This document shows positions 1-12,381 of a DNA stretch of 64,000 bases, piece by piece; the first letter of the stretch is position 1; the number at the start of each line of letters is the position of its first letter. The translations under genes were made by a program, and so were the position numbers. The DNA is taken from positions 13,509,666-13,573,665 of the forward strand of contig CM038919.1 in assembly GCA_021904315.1 (NCBI GenBank), written 5' to 3'. The notes beneath the pieces are model-generated. The model had not been told where the DNA came from, did no database searches, and saw nothing but the letters and a program-made list of their open reading frames with translations. This stretch comes from Sphagnum magellanicum (Eukaryota > Streptophyta > Sphagnopsida > Sphagnales > Sphagnaceae).

Positions 1-1279
1 CCAATGTTTTTTGAAGTAGAGATGTTTCAAGGACAAGTACCTAGGTTATGTTGTTAAGTTTATATGTTTTCATAACTTAATTTCAGTTCCAATTACACTT
101 CACACCATATTTATTTGTTTTGTGCAATTGACAACAAAACAAAACGAAAGTAATTCATGAAGTGCATCAACGTATTCTAGTTGATCCTAAAGCTTTCATT
201 TGGTTGTTTCAAATTGTTGAAAGTTAGAGAGTGTCCTAGGTTTTGAAATTTTCATCATTCCATAGTTGAGCATTATCACTTTCACCATTTAATAAGCTTA
301 GGTGTGCCACAACAATTATTGTGTATGACAATTTTTTTACCCAATAAGGGTAATCATTTGAGAAAGAATCACTATTGAATAACTTTAGCCATTCAACTTG
401 GTGAATGATACATGTTCTAAAATGTGAGTATGTACACAATATGACATCTCAAGTGCAATACACTTGAAATGATTTAATTAAAAGGGTTTTAACATATCCT
501 TATTGTGTTAATTTTTCACATTAAATTGAAGAAATGCTGCATGTTCCAATATGTGGGGTATTTTAATTTCCATCTCGAAAAGTGATGTCTCACATAGGTA
601 AGCTAGCCCATAGACAAGGATATAAAAGGTCTTGTACATGTAAACACCGTGTTTCACTTTTGACTTTACAAAATTGGTATTGGTTGTGCATGTTAGTTTC
701 TTTAAGATGCCCACCACTATTTTGTGATGGGTGAACACAAAGAAAGAAACAAAAAAAATTGGGTGGAAGAAGGTTTGACATTGAACTTCCATATTTTGGA
801 CTCAGTTGATCCATGGATCATGTGTAATAACTAACTAGTGCTCTTGCACTGATTTGACCAGAGAATTGGGGACATTAGAGTTATCCTTAAAGTCATCCCC
901 AGTTTGACCCCTTCTACAATGTTTCATGCCCAAAATTAGTTCAAATTGATATGAATTTGAAAGCCAACACTTATAAAAGTGTCCTACAATTATTTGGATA
1001 TAGTGTGAAAACTTTAGAGACATGAGGACAAAAAGACTCTAGAATGTTTTGGCAAACCCCAAAGTCCTAATCTCTCTTGTCCCCAACTCTCAACATCTAA
1101 GTTGTGTAGTTACTACTAATGTGTTTAGTCCATGGGAACTATTTAAAGTTTCAAGCATTTTATTCTAATTTCTGCAATGTGGCTTTCAAATCCTATCTGA
1201 GAAAATTAGAGGTCACTGCAGCAAGAGCAAGAACTCCAAGAACTGAACAAACCATCCCCACTAGATCTCCCTAACTCAC
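1..1279. other. Gene-free flank
   Basis: AT-rich sequence with stop codons in all frames and only short chance ORFs. I see no conserved motif, RNA gene or clear repeat. It may include intron or 3' sequence of the minus-strand gene suggested by the exon at 1280-1531. Confidence 0.4.
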
Positions 1280-1531
1280 CCATGAACTGAACCCTATGGC
1301 AATAACACTCCAGATTGTGTCTAAGACTACCAAAATCACAGAGATGCCAATCAATGGGCCAATTTTGCACACCCAGAACCAATTGAGATGGCCTGGGCTA
1401 CCCATCAAATACTCTAGGAAAAGGGCGGTGATTGCCAACCCAAGAAAGTATATACATAATAGCAGAGCTGATTCCCACAGGCCTTCCCATATTTCTACTA
1501 GCCAACCAGGTAAAGTTTGGATGTTGGTTCT
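1280..1531 (-). CDS. Possible internal exon of an unrecognised membrane protein
   Basis: On the minus strand an 84-codon open stretch runs from a possible acceptor (TATTATAG before 1531) to a strong donor (GTGAGT from 1279), in phase 0 at both ends. The translation is strongly hydrophobic. One segment around residues 21-39 starts SALLLCIYFL; a second around residues 58-80 includes IGISVILVVLD. Two aromatic patches (EIWEGLWE and NWFWVC) precede them. That pattern suggests a two-helix piece of a polytopic membrane protein. No neighbouring exon was recognised on either side, so the gene is unassigned. Consistent frame, splice signals and amphipathic layout argue against chance, but a relic or chance ORF remains possible. 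Confidence 0.35.
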
Positions 1532-3803
1532 CTATAATATTTGATGAGAAAGATGAATGACAAGCAACTGCAACAACTCTTTTGATTTTTGAGGATGAAC
1601 TGACTGCAATAATGAAAGTACTCCAAAGGTTCACAAATCCTCATTGCATTTGCATTACCACCAGCTTCTTTTGTTTTGAAGGAGAGTCTCGCCACTTTCA
1701 GCTGGTCGAGTGGCTCCTCAAATCTCCAACTGAAATTTGTCAAGGTTTTCATATGTTGGTTTCTCTTGATGTTGACCAAATGTTGTTTTTCTAGTATTGA
1801 AATTGTTGAATCTGATCTCAATTTGTACCTCCTTGGTATTTTCTATGCAACCTAGAGAATCAGAAAACACAACCTTCAGATCTCCAAAAATTTACCAATC
1901 TGTACCTAGTCCCTAGGGCCAAAATTCCATCTAGTAAACCAACATTTGATTCTTACCTGACTCACCTACCCAACATTAGGCCCAAGGTTTTCTTAGGAAT
2001 TTTTGTTTGTAGAAAAAACTAGTAATCATCCCTAGGAAGATTAACCAAATCCAGATATAAACCAAATATGAAGTACAAATCTTTAATTGTCCTTCTATAT
2101 TTTTGGCTACAAATTGAAAATCAATTATAGAAATCTGGCGATATTTACTTCCCCCCCCCCCCCCCCCCCCCCCCCCTTCACTTCTAGCAATTGAAAACCT
2201 CCAAAATCACATAATTTTTGAATTTTGAAATTTCTTTTTGGTTTTTGTAATAAAAAATGACTGATTAGGCCTAGCATTTACCACCTCATCCAAGGCCCTT
2301 TATATTGGGAATGTCCCTCACCCATGAGCCTTATCCATTGTAAAATGAATGTTATGATGAGCCTGGTATCATACATAGATCACAAGGTGGTAGGAGTGGC
2401 TAGGTACAAGAGGTCTATTACATTCCTACTTAGTAGAAGACTTAATAGGTGTGAGAGACATCTTTTAGGCATAAGGTACCTTCCCAATATGGTAGGACAT
2501 TTCTTTGAGTGCCTTAGGGTTGAATTTGGGCTTACCTAAGGTACTTGATGTTCCTGTTGATTCATGTGGTTGGGCTGAGGCATTTTTGGAGGATGATGGG
2601 ACATTCAAGACTATTTCCTGTGGGATGCTCATTGCTGATGAGGATTCATTTGAGTGAGCTAGTGTCACCAAAAGAGAGGGCCACCTAAAGTTTCCTCTGC
2701 TGCTAAGAAAACAATGAAGAGTTGTAATGTGGAAAATCTCTGCATTAACACGAACAGTAAAACAAATGTTGAAGTATACAACATTCGAACAGTAAAACAA
2801 ATCTTGAAGTATACAACCTTTAGTCTAACTTAATCATATTGAGCTATGGAGCATGAAGAATCAGGTAACTTCAACTTCACTCTCTTGAGCCCAGCTAGTC
2901 CGGCATGGCAATGTTTTCACAACTCCCAATCTTCTAGAATGAAACCCACCCAAATACCACATAAAAACTTCAAGGAAGTTGGACAAGAAGAAGATAAGGA
3001 CCCAACAATCTCTTTGACAAAAAGTCTTGATAAACCCCAGAACTGTCTAGCATCCCATTATTCCTTCTCAAAGCTCCCACAATTGTGGATACTCCTTCCC
3101 ATGAACTCCAGAGCTTACTGCCTCCCAAACCTAATGACAACACTCATCACTATGAACCCAATTGCCATGCGGACTGCTCACGAAACCCCTCAGACCTTCA
3201 TCATTTTCCTCATTTCGTCCCTACACTGTCCATCTACTCTGTCTAACCTACGAGAAAAGGCTATGGCGCAGCGGAAAGAAACACAGTCCTCTACCCGAAG
3301 GTTTAAACTGCAGCAAGGGCATTCATCCCTCACGACAACAAATGACAGACTGCCTTATTTCAAAATCTGGACCTCAACCACACACACATACTGGTGATAG
3401 CTTTCTTCCTTCTACAACCCAAGATCACTTTGCTAGCAGAAAACTTAGCTTCATCAAATTGGAAGCTCTGCCTTATACTTGCCACCCACTGTCCTCCATT
3501 ACGCATCTCGTCCAATGGCAACACAAAACTCCAGTTTGATCAATGCAGAGTGCCGCCCATTCCATGAAGACTGCAAAGCAGAGCTCATCACCTGCAAACA
3601 ACAAACAACACAAGAAAATAGAAAACACACCGCAGAAAGATAGAAGCGCCCTTAAGGCTTCATGATGACCAACTGTCCATTGTTTTGGCACTTTCTGCCA
3701 ATCCAAATCCATGCAGCCCTTCATCTATTAGGGCATTGCATCATCTAGATGCCCATTTCACCTCTGTTCACGCTGAAAAACGCAGACACATCTTTTTGTC
3801 ACA
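1532..3803. other. Spacer with a 26-C homopolymer
   Basis: No convincing gene. An uninterrupted run of 26 C lies at 2151-2176. Open frames at 2465-2800 (minus) and 2846-3397 (plus) show no family signature, and their composition does not stand out from the flanks. The rest is ordinary AT-rich spacer. Confidence 0.4.
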
Positions 3804-3947
3804 CTAGACTCATATCTGACAAGTTCTCATTTGACTGAGCTAGACTTGTATCCAACAAGTTCTCATTTGACTGAGCTAGATGCGTATCCAACAAGTTTTA
3901 ATTAGAGTGAGCTAGATTCATATCCAACAAGTTCTCATTTGAGTGAG
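3804..3947. repeat. Tandem repeat, 4 x 36 bp
   Basis: Four head-to-tail 36 bp units, each starting CTAGA and ending TGAG, fill exactly 144 bp. Units 1, 2 and 4 differ by a few substitutions; unit 3 is the most diverged. Because 36 is a multiple of three, one frame reads a 12-residue repeat four times, but it carries a stop in unit 3, so current coding is unlikely. Confidence 0.85.
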
Positions 3948-5946
3948 TTGAAGAACCCATTGATACCAACAAAACAATTTGCTGGCTTCAAACCAAATTG
4001 CCTGCAAATCACCAAGCACACTCAACAGCAAACGTGGATGTAGCACACAATCTCAAGTAATGTCAACAAGCTCAAACCCAGCACAAAACAATCAATCACA
4101 AAATTCCTTTAAAACCATGATCTGAAATTTTCCACAAAATCCACCAAGTTCTACAAATCTTGTTCTTGAATTACACTATGCTTTGGGTATATGTACCTCA
4201 AACCCAATTGCTACATTAAGAATTGTGAACCAGAGCACAATATCACCACCAAAGGTAAATTCCGAGTTCAACAAGCTGAAATTGCTTTGCTTGATCTACA
4301 AATAAGAATTAATGTGCACCAGAGGAATTTACTGAAGTTGACCTGGGTTTTTTCCCAGCGGCTGTAAGATTGAAATCCAACACGCACGGTACCACAACTT
4401 CCATCTACCAAATTGTTGGTAGGTAGCAGCTTCTGCCAAATTCTAGGCATGTTACTGGGCAGAAAGCACACCTGTGAAGTTCCAGGTCATTTTGTAACTC
4501 CAGACTGCTTGAATAACATGATGGAAGCTCCTACCTATGAAGAATTACATGATGAAACGGACTACGAAGATGAAATTCTGTCCTGTTCAATGCTTGTTTA
4601 AATATTTGTCTCACCCAATTGGGCTTGCCAAATTTCCTCACAATTATCTCATTTGGGAGAATGCCATCTATCTGGAACAGGAGTTGTGAATAATTTGGTG
4701 ATGGAATGGTCCAGGCAGATGAAATTCTGCCCTGTTCACTGCCAGTTTGAAAATTCATTGAAAGAAATGTTGTCTTACTTACTGGAAAAGGAGGGTAAAT
4801 TCTAATGATTATTCAAGAATATAACATTTATCTGAAGATTCTTCCCTTGACAGAGGGTTAGTGGATGTTAGAGCAGCTCCTCTGGTGCTCAGTATGTGGC
4901 CCTGCAAAAGAAAATCGGATGAAGAACAGACTGGTTTGGCTCAGCAAACTGGTTTTGGCCCTGCAATTTCACAGAGGATGTTAAGATTGGTAAAAAGCAT
5001 TCCAAAGCCTATCACCTGCTATTGATTGGCTAGATAGTTTGGTTGGTTCCAGTGGGTTGCTATTAGTAGTTGCCTACCTATTTGCAATACCAGTTTTAGT
5101 TTTATGGGTGGGGTTTGAAAACAGTAAATAACCAAACTTGGATATGAAAAATATTTTTGCAGGGTCATCTATTGAGCACAACTGGAGATGCTCTTAGAGG
5201 TTAACATTTCTTGGATGAAAATTTCATCAAGTTGGAAGCACATTGAAGCAAATCCTTGCAATTTTGGATGGTAATTGCCACCTTTCTCATAGTTGGGCAG
5301 CCCCTTTTTGTAATTTCAGCTTAATTTTGCAATTTAATTTCAGTAAAGTTTCAGTTTTGATGTATGATGCAAAACTGGAACCAACAGTAAATTCACTGAT
5401 GTCAATCTCATAGGTAACCTACTGAACAAAACAAAGAAAACCCAAAAAAAATCACATTGCAAACTAGAAAAATAAATCAGAACAAACCTTGCAATTATAA
5501 TAAACATAGGCAATACACACAAAGCCCAAGACCACAAGCACATTGAAGTTGATTTCCACACCCATAATCAAGTACTGATAGATGTGCACATCATGAATAG
5601 TCCAAGTAAAATACAAATAGATCTTGAACCTAAGAAAGTCCCATGTACACACACCATGTGCACATTTCATCCTAGACAAGAAGCTAATGCCATTGTCAGG
5701 CCAGAACTGGAAACTGCATTGAAAGATGAAGGCAATTGGACTACTGGGTGAATTGTCATTTTGCAAACAATGATCACAACAAGGATTGATGTGATTGTGG
5801 TGACCCTTTGCACTATGGATCTCATAGTATTCAACTTGCAATTGGTCTAGTTTCAAATCTCTCTTGGTGCATTCTAGTGGTTTGGAATTTGTGTGTGTTC
5901 TATGGAGGGAATACAGGTGCTCACATGATCAGAGGGTTAGAGACTG
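3948..5946. other. Spacer and 3' flank of the CorA-like gene
   Basis: No gene recognised. The part next to 5947 should contain the 3' untranslated region of the minus-strand CorA-like gene. The minus ORF at 5464-5856 has no family signature and probably reflects chance. Confidence 0.4.
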
Positions 5947-7149
5947 TCACTGTATCAGAATGTAGCCTTGTTCCTCAGGATGCGTGTTGATCACTTCCTG
6001 CTCTTGCAGAGAATTTGAGGAAGAACTGTCTTGTACTTTCTCATGGGCCTCTGCTGCACGCTGGAATTTTTTCACAAACTCCTGGAGCTCCACCTTACGA
6101 GAGGTCACCTCTTCCTCTGACGGGGGACTTCTCATGCCCAGAAAGAGAATGCCCACTGCAACTACAATGACACCCAACAATGCAAGGCACACTGAGAAGG
6201 TTGTAAATGCATAAGGAGCATTTTTGTTGCCTGGAATTCCATCCACGTTGATTCCAAAAAGGCCCACAATAACAGACAGCAAAAGCCCTCCGCCTCCTAT
6301 TATTGCCAAGTTGTGTTGGATGCGAACGCTCTTATCCTGCACAAATGTTTACAGATCAAAGGTGTGACTGGAGCTAGTTCTAGAAGAGGAACTTGCCATA
6401 CAAAATGGCATATATGAGCATGGACAAACATCTGAGACAAGACACTGTCAACATCAAAGGATGCTTCCATTTGGTGGGAACCTCAAGTGGACCAACAAGA
6501 CAATCAACAACTCTGAGAAGTAACAAACAAACCAGAGGTGCCACTGAGGAAGATTCTCAATGTGTGCTGTTGGGGTATAACTGTCCAGGCCCCACAAAAA
6601 ACTCAGACTAGGTTAATGGGGTTTAGGGTAATAGGTTTTAAGGTTTAGGGTTTAACGATTAAAAACATCCATGAGTGTGATTGGAAAACAGGGCTCCCTT
6701 ATGGCCTATAGATTGATTGAGGGTCCAGTAAGAGAGGTGGATAAGATCGAGCACCTGTAGTACTGCCCGCACAGTACTTTGCATGACATCCTGGACAGTG
6801 AAGATACGATCACGAACAGCTTCCTGCTCCACAAGCATATCCCGAGTGCTTTGTCGCACTCGATCCAATATTCTTAGGGGATCCTTCCCCCTTAGATGTG
6901 ACATAAGTTCATACAAAATCTCCTCTCTTGCATGCAATGACCATTTCACTCTTATCACCTGTATCATCCAACACAAACATTTGTGCATGTGAGTTTCAAA
7001 GTCTCCACCTTTCTAGAGTAGAATTCTAAGGAAATCAGCTTAAGGCAATAGCTGTACTATTATTCAAGGTCATAGTCACCTGATTTGAGAGGCGGCGAAT
7101 CTCTTGGTTGAGAATGATGCCCAACAGTGGTAGGTCCTCATTACCTTTG
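5947..7149 (-). CDS. CorA-like magnesium transporter family protein, C-terminal three exons
   Basis: This is the C-terminal end of a plant CorA-like membrane protein, of the divergent group annotated in plants as magnesium transporter CorA-like family protein. Exons on the minus strand are 7149-7080, 6958-6755 and 6336-5947 (stop 5949-5947); all junctions are GT-AG and the frames join cleanly. The first two encode an alpha-helical stalk including EILNQ-like helix text and DRVRQSTRDML, EAVRDRIFTVQDVMQ. The last encodes two membrane helices separated by FGINVDGIPG, where classical CorA/MRS2 proteins have GMN, then a charged tail (EEEVTSRKVELQEF). I infer membrane ion transport, but the GMN change leaves the substrate open. 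The N-terminal cytosolic domain should lie above 7149 and is not visible. The opposite-strand GRX relic starts only 0.8 kb away, so the gene either has a very long intron or is truncated. Confidence 0.8.
6614..6657. repeat. Telomere-like tract in an intron
   Basis: Degenerate TTTAGGG-type repeats lie inside the last intron of the CorA-like gene. This is the first of several interstitial telomere-like tracts in the window. Confidence 0.6.
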
Positions 7150-7965
7150 CTGCAACAAAATAGGTACAGTACAGTGTTGTCCATCATGATTTTCAACTGC
7201 AGTTCTAAACTGTCCCTAATTATGATCTAAAACCAGAAAAGGTCAGAAATTTTTCACATGAATGTAATTTTTCATGTTTGGGTGGATGTAACTTACATTA
7301 AGTTTTCAGGCAGTTGAATGTTGTACGTTTTGATAACCATCGTAGAAGCTGAAAGGATTTTTTTCAACCAAACTTGTTTCAACACAAAAAAAAAACTGGG
7401 GTTATTGCAAGGAGTTTCAACCCTATGTGGAACGAAAAGGTGTAGTTGTCACTTTCTAAGTTTTCTTCCCCTCCCTCCCCTACATGAACATGCCTGGATG
7501 TCACACTCCATGTACTTAGTAGTCAAAGCTCATGGCTACCTTGCAAATGCTTATCCTTTGGAATTTCACTAGGTGCATGCTAGGTCTTACTTGTAGGTTT
7601 TCTATTTGCTTTGTGGTGGTAGTTGAACCTTACGGGTTTGTCTTTGCACTGGGTAAAATAAAAAAGCTTTTATGTTTTCCTGGGGAATAGCTTGTGAAAC
7701 TTATGAATGGATAGACTTAGGTTTCTTCTTGCAACTCCAACCTTTGCACCGGAAGGTGAAGGGTTTGTGTGTGTATGGGGGTGGTGGTGGTGCATGTGGT
7801 GGTTTTGTTGCAATTTGAGTTTCATTTAACAGATCAAACTCTACCTAGAGAATTACAAATTAATGTGTTTAATGAGTGTTCAATTCCAACTTCTTTAGGA
7901 TTATGCTACTACAATCCTTCTTGGAGAATAGGAAGAAAGTCTTAATCCACAAGCTTTTTTTTTGA
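7150..7965. other. Spacer or intron upstream of the CorA-like exons
   Basis: No coding exon recognised on either strand. If the CorA-like gene is complete, this is part of its intron. A short GTG/GGT-rich patch lies near 7770-7805. Confidence 0.4.
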
Positions 7966-9764
7966 ATGAAAGTACGATTGTGGAATTGTTTGTTCGACGA
8001 AAAAGTTAGTGGACGTGAAGCTGTAGAACTTCCCCCCAAGGATATGACATTCCCAGCTGCATTGGGGATCTATGCAGTGTATGATAAGGAAAAAAACCAA
8101 CATGTGGGTCCTGCATGTCAAGTTTCCACCAACCTTGACATCCATTTGAAAGAAAATTTTGAGCTTTGCGACTTTATGAAGGTTCTCTTTCTCTTTCTCT
8201 ATTGGATTGGTCTTGTCCTTTGAGCTCAACTTTGTGTTTGAGGACACAAAAAAATGCCAATTGGTACTAAAGTTCCAATCCCTTCAGAAAATGAATTATG
8301 ACTTGGTGTGCATTTTCATGAATATGTTCATCCTCATCACCATTCTTGCACCTTCATTTGTGTTCATAGTATGGGCTACCTAAGTTGTTTTTAAGGTGGC
8401 ATCCATGGTGTGTCACATGGAAAGGATAAATACATTTGTGTCTCACAATTCTAATTGTTTGCTAAGGGGAATGATCCATGATAATTTAGATTGATTAGAT
8501 CATGAGATTATAATCGCAATGTTGCAAATTGTAATATGGTAGCTTCTTCTTATTTAAGTTCTTCCTCTCACAACTAGAATCTCCAAACACCATTATGAAG
8601 GGCATTGATGTATACCATTTGAATGTGCCTAAAGGATGTGTTCAAGGTGCAGGAGGCCCCAATCACTACCTTTTATGTAGGTGTCTCTATGCTTTAGGTT
8701 TATATGCTTGCTTGCATAGGGACAAGCTCAGATGAAATGAAACTTACCTTCACAAGGTTGTCGTAGCTTGAATGACCATACTATAGACTTTTTATTTCAT
8801 TGGCTTTGTTTCTTGAATGGTAACAATATCTTGATTAAGCTTAATTACTACTTTTGAAAATGCAATAGTAACTCAGGACATAAATTTACATAATAGTTTA
8901 CCTTTTTTTGGGGCAGATTGTTATGCACTTATTAACACCCTTTATCGAAAGTTGATGAAGTCAGTGGGTAGTCATAGCAGCTAATGGTTACTACTATTCA
9001 TGATGAAGGCGATGGTCTAACATTTTGTGAGTTACTTTCATAAGGTTATGACTACACTAATTATTCTATTATTTTAAAGTGTTATTTTGAGGCCGTTTCT
9101 CTGTAATCTCATAGATATTTGAACATTTTTATTCCTTCCAATTGCAAGGTTTTGTGAAAGGCTTTGCTAACAAGATTATGCGCTATAGAATTGTTACAGG
9201 AAGAAGGTTCATGTTGTCCACCTTCCTCAATGCTCTCTACATCTACTTTTGCATCTTTTGCTTGTTTATGACCCTGATATCTTCTCACCTAAAGTCTGTG
9301 ACCACTAAATTTTCACACTATCTTTTGCACAATTTGAAGTGATAGATGCTTTGGAATGTGTAAACCCTTACAAATGCATGGAAGGCTTGGATGGAGAAAC
9401 ATATCAACATAATTAGAAAATTTCCACCAAGGAATGTGAATGGTAACACCGTTTGGATTGCAAAAGAACTAAGATGAATAGAGTGTGACATCCTTTCATT
9501 CCTAGAGCTCATATGAAGTTCAATGTGCCCATTGAAGACCTAATTGGAAAAGTTGTGAAGGATTGTAATGTTGTTGCTTTTATTAAAGGCACACGGACAA
9601 TGCCATAGTGTCATTTTTCACATAGGGTTTTGATAATACTAAATGATCTTAGTATTGATTATGAAACTCTAAATGTGTTGAATGAAGACCACAACCCAAG
9701 TGTCAAGGAAGCCATCAAAAAGTATAATGAATGGCCCACCATCCCAAAAGTGAATCCTTTCTGA
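7966..9764 (+). pseudogene. Decayed plastid monothiol glutaredoxin, GRXS16 type
   Basis: Three blocks in order match the plastid two-domain glutaredoxin GRXS16 family. Block 1 (7966-8181) resembles the N-terminal GIY-YIG-like domain (LGIYAVYDKEKNQHVG) and ends at a possible donor. Block 2 (about 9367-9474) reads LTNAWKAWMEKHINI and PPRNVNGNTVW, then a stop. Block 3 (9528-9764) is the glutaredoxin fold, with VVAFIKGTRTMP, HRVLIILNDL and KKYNEWPTIPK. The active-site block that should read CGFS reads CHFS and is preceded in frame by TAG (9606-9608). Blocks 2 and 3 are in different frames, and the C-terminal GG-D-I region is missing after a stop at 9762. Family members bind Fe-S clusters in plastids; this copy cannot make the protein. 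The gap 8182-9366 would be the old intron. Confidence 0.75.
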
Positions 9765-10440
9765 CAAGTAATCTGGATTTTATCTTGACATATCTAAAGT
9801 TTCTTGGGAAGAGTGGCTATACCTATGAACATTATGCAAAACAAACCTACTTATATTGCGAGATGGTATCCACTCCTAAAACATGGGTTGTTTAGTTTTC
9901 AATATTAAAACATTTTAGTTTTTAGTTTTCATTATTTAGACATTTCAATTTTTAGTTTTCTTTATTTAAACATTTTATTTTTCAAATTTTAAGATTCCTT
10001 TTAAACATTTCATAAAGAAATTTCAAATTTCAAATTTTAATTTTGAGTATTCACACATCCAAATCAACATTTCAAATTTCAAAATTTCAAATTCCAAATA
10101 CTTCACATAAAGAATTTTCAATTTTAAGTATTCACACATTTCAATTTAGACATTTTAGTTCTCAAAATTTTAGATTCCAAACATTTCAGAAACAAATTTC
10201 AGTTTTCAACTTTCAATATTTTCATCGGAATTCAAACATTTCAGTTTCAAATTTTTATATTCCAAACATTCCATATATTATAGTACCTTGGCAGGTTTGT
10301 CACATGCCTCTCAAACAATTAACTAATTTTAAATATTCAATTTCAAAAAATATATATTTCTAAAGATTCTTTATTTTCCTTCCTAAGGAGTTGGTTTTTG
10401 GAATAAAATATTGATCATGGTCATATAACATTGAGTAGAG
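9765..10440. repeat. Low-complexity TTTCAAA/ACATTT region
   Basis: About 9885-10280 consists of irregular reiterations of short T/A/C words such as ACATTTCA, TTTCAAAT and TTTTAGTT. The 106-codon plus-strand ORF here is a by-product of that composition. No gene is visible. Confidence 0.6.
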
Positions 10441-10449
10441 GCATTACAC

Positions 10450-10905
10450 AATGAGTTGCTTGTTTTGTTTGTGTCATTGAAATCTCCCAAACTACAATGC
10501 TTCTTGCCATGTTTTGGGTATTGTTGGAAAGCCCTTCAAGGGTAGGGGTTTATCAAGTTGATTCATAATTATTATGATGAAAAATTTATTGGATATTGAA
10601 CAAAATTCTCATTGAAAAAGCATATTATTCAAAAAATATATATATAAGGAAATTTAGGCATGTTTTTGGTATTGTTGGAAAGCCGTTTATGAGTAAAATT
10701 TCATGAAGGTGATTTGAAGTTTTTTAGACCCAAGGTGTGAAAGATATTGAATTTTGAATTTTTTTGTTATTAAGAGTCTAATTAATTTTTTAAAAATAAT
10801 TTTAAAAAGGAAAATTAGTTGGATAACTAGTTCACACTTGGGCCAACAGCACATGTCACAGTAATAAAATATGAAAAGAGAATAATATGAAATTGTGAAA
10901 AAATC
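10450..10905 (+). repeat. Dispersed repeat family A, copy 1
   Basis: This is one of three diverged copies in the window (others about 17900-18280 and 50130-50660). It has the TTGTTTTGTTTGTG opening, two occurrences of ATTGTTGGAAAGC about 150 bp apart (10520 and 10671), a block reading AAAGATATTGAATTTTGAAT, and an end reading GTTCACACTTGGGCCAA. The TTGGAAAG word also occurs in the solo LTR at 19789-20703, so old LTR sequence is a reasonable guess. Confidence 0.6.
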
Positions 10906-12093
10906 AACCACGAGGGGCCAATCATTATAGGTGATTTATTAGGAGAAATCATTTGAATAAACATAATAAAAACTGAGAAAAAAACCAATGCCATGAGTGT
11001 GCATAGTCATCCCTTTTACAAAGCAACTAAATTACCTAGGGTAGATTAGGCCATCATCAATGGCTTGCCTATGACCAAACATTTCGCAGATCTTTTTTGA
11101 ATTTTTTCTTCATTTCAAACGATTAAAATTTTTTCTCCATTTTGAATTATTTAAAATGTTATAGGAAAACCTTTTCAAGTTCTACAAATCATTTTTGAAA
11201 TGCAAAGCCAAAGGACCAGCCAAAAAAGAGCTTTAAAAAAAAAATGTTTTTTTCGAAATGCAAAGTGCATTTTTCTTCATTTTGATCCTTCCTACTTTCA
11301 AATTTCATTTTTTTATTTTTTATTGATTTTAAATAATTAAAAGTGTTATATGAGCACCACTTGAAGTTTTACGAATTATCTTTGAACTTTAATAGCAACA
11401 TAGCAACATAAAAAGAACTTTTTGGGTGTTCAAGAATTGACCTTTGTTAATGTTTGATGGATTTTTTTTTGAGTTTTTAGCCCCCTTTACTTTAGGGGGT
11501 CATAACTTTCTCATTTCTAATCCATTTTGGAGGATTACTAGTGTGTTAGATGCGTCAAGAGGAGGGGTTTAAGCTTTTTTTGAACACCAAAAACAATAAA
11601 GCTCTCCCCTTGGATCTGGCCTCTCTTGAGTGGTTAAGTGTTCGATCATCGACTAGTCTACCCTACATGGATTATGTTACATAACTAGTGATATAAACAT
11701 CTCAAAACGTATTACAAACCAAAGACAAAAAAAAACATGAATTTGTTGTCGTAAATGTTTGATTCTTTAACAAAGATTCCACCCAAATATGAAAAATTTG
11801 GGTCTTTGAAGAAATGTTGTCACTTTTAATTGGCTCAAAAAGTATAGCGTTATTGCTACTATTTGGAAAAAAAAGACAAAAAGGTTGGACAATTCTCTAA
11901 AAAATATCATCAATAAATTCTAAATCTAGCTTGGGATGTTCATGAGTTACTCCACCTTCAAAAACATTGATTACAAACCTCCAATTTTCCACCAATTTGA
12001 TCATTTATTTATGTAATAATGAAACTCTACATAATTGAAAATTTCAAAAATGCCCAATTCTATCTACAATAAGCTTAGACACAATACCGAATT

Positions 12094-12133
<40 letters not shown>

Positions 12134-12360
12134 CAATCAATGAGTTTGCAATAAAAAATCAAAAGAGTTCACAATTGAATCAAATCAGCTCAATCAAGAA
12201 ACATAAAATAGTTTGTCCGGAATTGTACACTTTGGTTGGTTAGTTGTGGCCAAGTGTTTTCACATAACTAGAATAATAATGGCCGCCAAATTCCAAATTG
12301 CCACACAAAGTGTGGAATTCATTATTAGGGTAACATTATTAGGGGTTTTTTTAGTTAGGT
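10906..12360. other. AT-rich spacer with an (AT)n run
   Basis: No gene is visible. A dinucleotide (AT)n microsatellite of about 16 units lies at 12099-12130. The 3' end of ELIP gene 1 follows. Confidence 0.5.
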
Positions 12361-12380
12361 TAAACCCTAAACCCTAACCC
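12361..12380. repeat. Telomere-like tract next to ELIP gene 1
   Basis: About two and a half CCCTAAA-type units directly abut the stop codon of the minus-strand ELIP gene, so they would sit in its 3' untranslated region. Confidence 0.6.
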
Positions 12381-12381
12381 C

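Noticed and set aside
2846..3397. 183-codon plus-strand ORF
   Set aside because: Low information content, no motif, an overlapping alternative ORF of similar quality and no splice or promoter context.
5464..5856. 130-codon minus-strand ORF
   Set aside because: It lies downstream of the CorA-like stop, has no family signature, and probably falls in 3' untranslated or spacer sequence.
8593..8745. Open stretch reading VYHLNVPKGC and CRCLYALGLYACLHRDKL
   Set aside because: I considered a reverse-transcriptase fragment, but the match is too short and lacks the catalytic motif. It lies in the GRX relic's intron-sized gap.
10043..10363. 106-codon plus-strand ORF
   Set aside because: It comes from the TTTCAAA-type low-complexity region; the peptide is a reiteration of Phe/Gln/Ser/Ile words.
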